From positions 15,215 through 22,224 of the forward strand of contig DIUH01000460.1 in the NCBI GenBank assembly GCA_002428205.1: 7,010 nt of DNA. Reading direction: 5' to 3'. Both the position numbers and the translations under genes were made by a program. The notes below the pieces were generated by a model. The model was not told where the DNA came from, made no database searches, and saw only the letters and a program-made list of their open reading frames with translations. This stretch comes from Planctomycetaceae bacterium UBA6163 (lineage in GTDB: Bacteria > Planctomycetota > Planctomycetia > Pirellulales > Pirellulaceae). This document shows positions 6,257-7,010 of this stretch, one piece after another (the stretch's first letter is position 1; each line of letters opens with the position of its first letter).

Positions 6257-7010
6257 AATGACGGGAAAAGAAATCTGCGATGCGGCGTGCGAGCGTGCGG
6301 GAATCGCTTGAGATTTTAGCGAGTCCCGTCATGCCCTGCAGAATCACAACGTCTTGAGCGTCGAAATGGATCGTGGCTTGATAGTAGATTTCGCCTCTTT
6401 GATTCATATCGGTCGACTGTATCCCGAGCGAACGCATCAGAGCGGTCGGGAAATTTTTTACTTCCGCTTTGGAGACGTCGACGATGCTCCCTCGAAAAAG
6501 TCGAGAAGGCAGTTGTTCGATTCGCATGATGACTTCTTGCCCGCGGCGCACCCCAGCGACATCAGCTTGAGCGATCAAAACATTTCCGCGAAAGTGGCCC
6601 GGTTTGCCAACCAGACAGATCAATTGCCCGACCTGAATCGTCGACCCAAGGTTTTCAGGGTCCAGTGGTGTTCCGCTCCACTGGCCCAATCCCGACTTTG
6701 ACGAAGCCTCATTCGCCAAGGCGGGCGGCGAAAAGACGATGCCGTCGATCGGGGCATTTAAAACAAGTCGATCGCGATCTTGTTGCCATAGGTTTAACCG
6801 ATCTTTTGAATCTGCAAGCGCCTGTTGCTCACTCGGTATCAACGGAGAAACGCTGGGATCGGTTAGCAGCAATTTTTGCAAGTTTTCTAATCGCTGCTGA
6901 TGTTGGGTAACTTGGGCGGCAGCCTCCGCAATCCTTAAATCGATCTCATCATTTTCTAACTCCACCAAGCGATCGCCCGAAGTGACGATCGTTTGATCGG
7001 GCACGGCATA
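6231..7010 (-). CDS. HlyD-family membrane-fusion/periplasmic adaptor, C-terminal part (5' end outside window)
   Basis: This is the adaptor subunit of an export or efflux machine, linking an inner-membrane component to the periplasm or outer membrane. The frame is open to the right edge (Y-A-V-P-D-Q-T), so the gene begins outside; the GTG at 7004 is an internal Val codon. The visible order is: a lipoyl/barrel-sandwich strand ending G-D-R-L-V-E-L-E-N-D-E, an alpha-hairpin or coiled coil rich in Gln, Leu and Glu (about 6750-6960), and the return lipoyl strand L-N-A-P-I-D-G-I-V. A beta-barrel region follows (G-Q-L-I-C-L-V-G, then A-D-V-A-G-V-R-R-G-Q-E-V). The C-terminus R-R-I-A-D-F-F-S-R-H-F-T-F resembles adaptors that in planctomycetes often accompany M50-type peptidase-like partners; that link is from memory and is unproven here. 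It is convergent to the sulfatases, with its stop inside the end of sulfatase 2, so it is probably a separate transcription unit. Confidence 0.85.
   Translation of the reverse strand, partial: YAVPDQTIVTSGDRLVELENDEIDLRIAEAAAQVTQHQQRLENLQKLLLTDPSVSPLIPSEQQALADSKDRLNLWQQDRDRLVLNAPIDGIVFSPPALANEASSKSGLGQWSGTPLDPENLGSTIQVGQLICLVGKPGHFRGNVLIAQADVAGVRRGQEVIMRIEQLPSRLFRGSIVDVSKAEVKNFPTALMRSLGIQSTDMNQRGEIYYQATIHFDAQDVVILQGMTGLAKISSDSRTLARRIADFFSRHFTFDPLRG
6299..6327 (+). other. Imperfect hairpin downstream of sulfatase 2
   Basis: GGGAATCGCT (6299-6308) and AGCGAGTCCC (6318-6327) pair at 9 of 10 positions with a 9-nt loop. It starts 42 nt after the sulfatase 2 stop and lies inside the opposite-strand adaptor gene. 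No T-run follows on the + strand, so it is not a classic intrinsic terminator. The TCCC arm also belongs to a second, competing 9-nt inverted repeat (ATGACGGGA at 6258-6266, TCCCGTCAT at 6324-6332). It could protect or end the sulfatase transcript, or be a chance product of coding sequence. Confidence 0.3.

Noticed and set aside
6966..6980. GCGATCGC octamer (HIP1-like, as in cyanobacteria)
   Set aside because: GATCG-containing words are common here as Asp/Ile/Arg codons, and gene content is planctomycetal. There is no sign of a systematic repeat.
1..7010. Mobile element, CRISPR array or tRNA gene
   Set aside because: No transposase motif, terminal repeats, regularly spaced repeats or tRNA-like cloverleaf were seen on either strand.

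Overview
The window looks like chromosomal DNA from a marine planctomycete, probably a Rhodopirellula/Pirellula-type organism. That placement is inferred from gene content and style, not from a marker gene. The evidence is moderate GC, an ECF sigma factor paired with a Ser/Thr kinase carrying the planctomycetal N-terminal helical segment, two type I sulfatases, and a HlyD-like adaptor with an R-R-I-A-x-F-F type C-terminus. Shine-Dalgarno sequences are mostly absent.

Layout. Bases 1-393 (+) are the 3' part of an ECF sigma factor gene cut by the left edge. It overlaps by 4 nt (ATGA) with a transmembrane Ser/Thr protein kinase gene (390-2828, +). The extracytoplasmic half of that kinase looks like a TAXI-type (TRAP-associated) solute-binding domain. 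A 135-nt spacer with a perfect 7-1-7 inverted repeat follows. Next come two sulfatase genes (2964-4514 and 4514-6256, +) joined by a 1-nt TAATG overlap. The second has an unusual two-helix membrane extension ahead of what looks like a normal signal peptide. The last gene (6231-7010, -) is the 3' part of a HlyD/membrane-fusion adaptor running in from the right edge. Its stop lies inside the end of sulfatase 2, giving a 26-nt tail-to-tail overlap. No stretch above 300 bases lacks a gene.

How the parts may work together (inference). The kinase could bind a small molecule outside the cytoplasmic membrane through its TAXI-like domain. It could then change kinase activity inside and act on the translationally coupled sigma factor, since no anti-sigma gene is seen between them. 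The sulfatases next door could be part of the output, for example desulfation of sulfated polysaccharide, but the spacer with its dyad means co-transcription with the kinase is not shown. The adaptor appears to belong to a separate, oppositely oriented cluster outside the window. No RNA genes, mobile elements, CRISPR arrays or origins were recognised.
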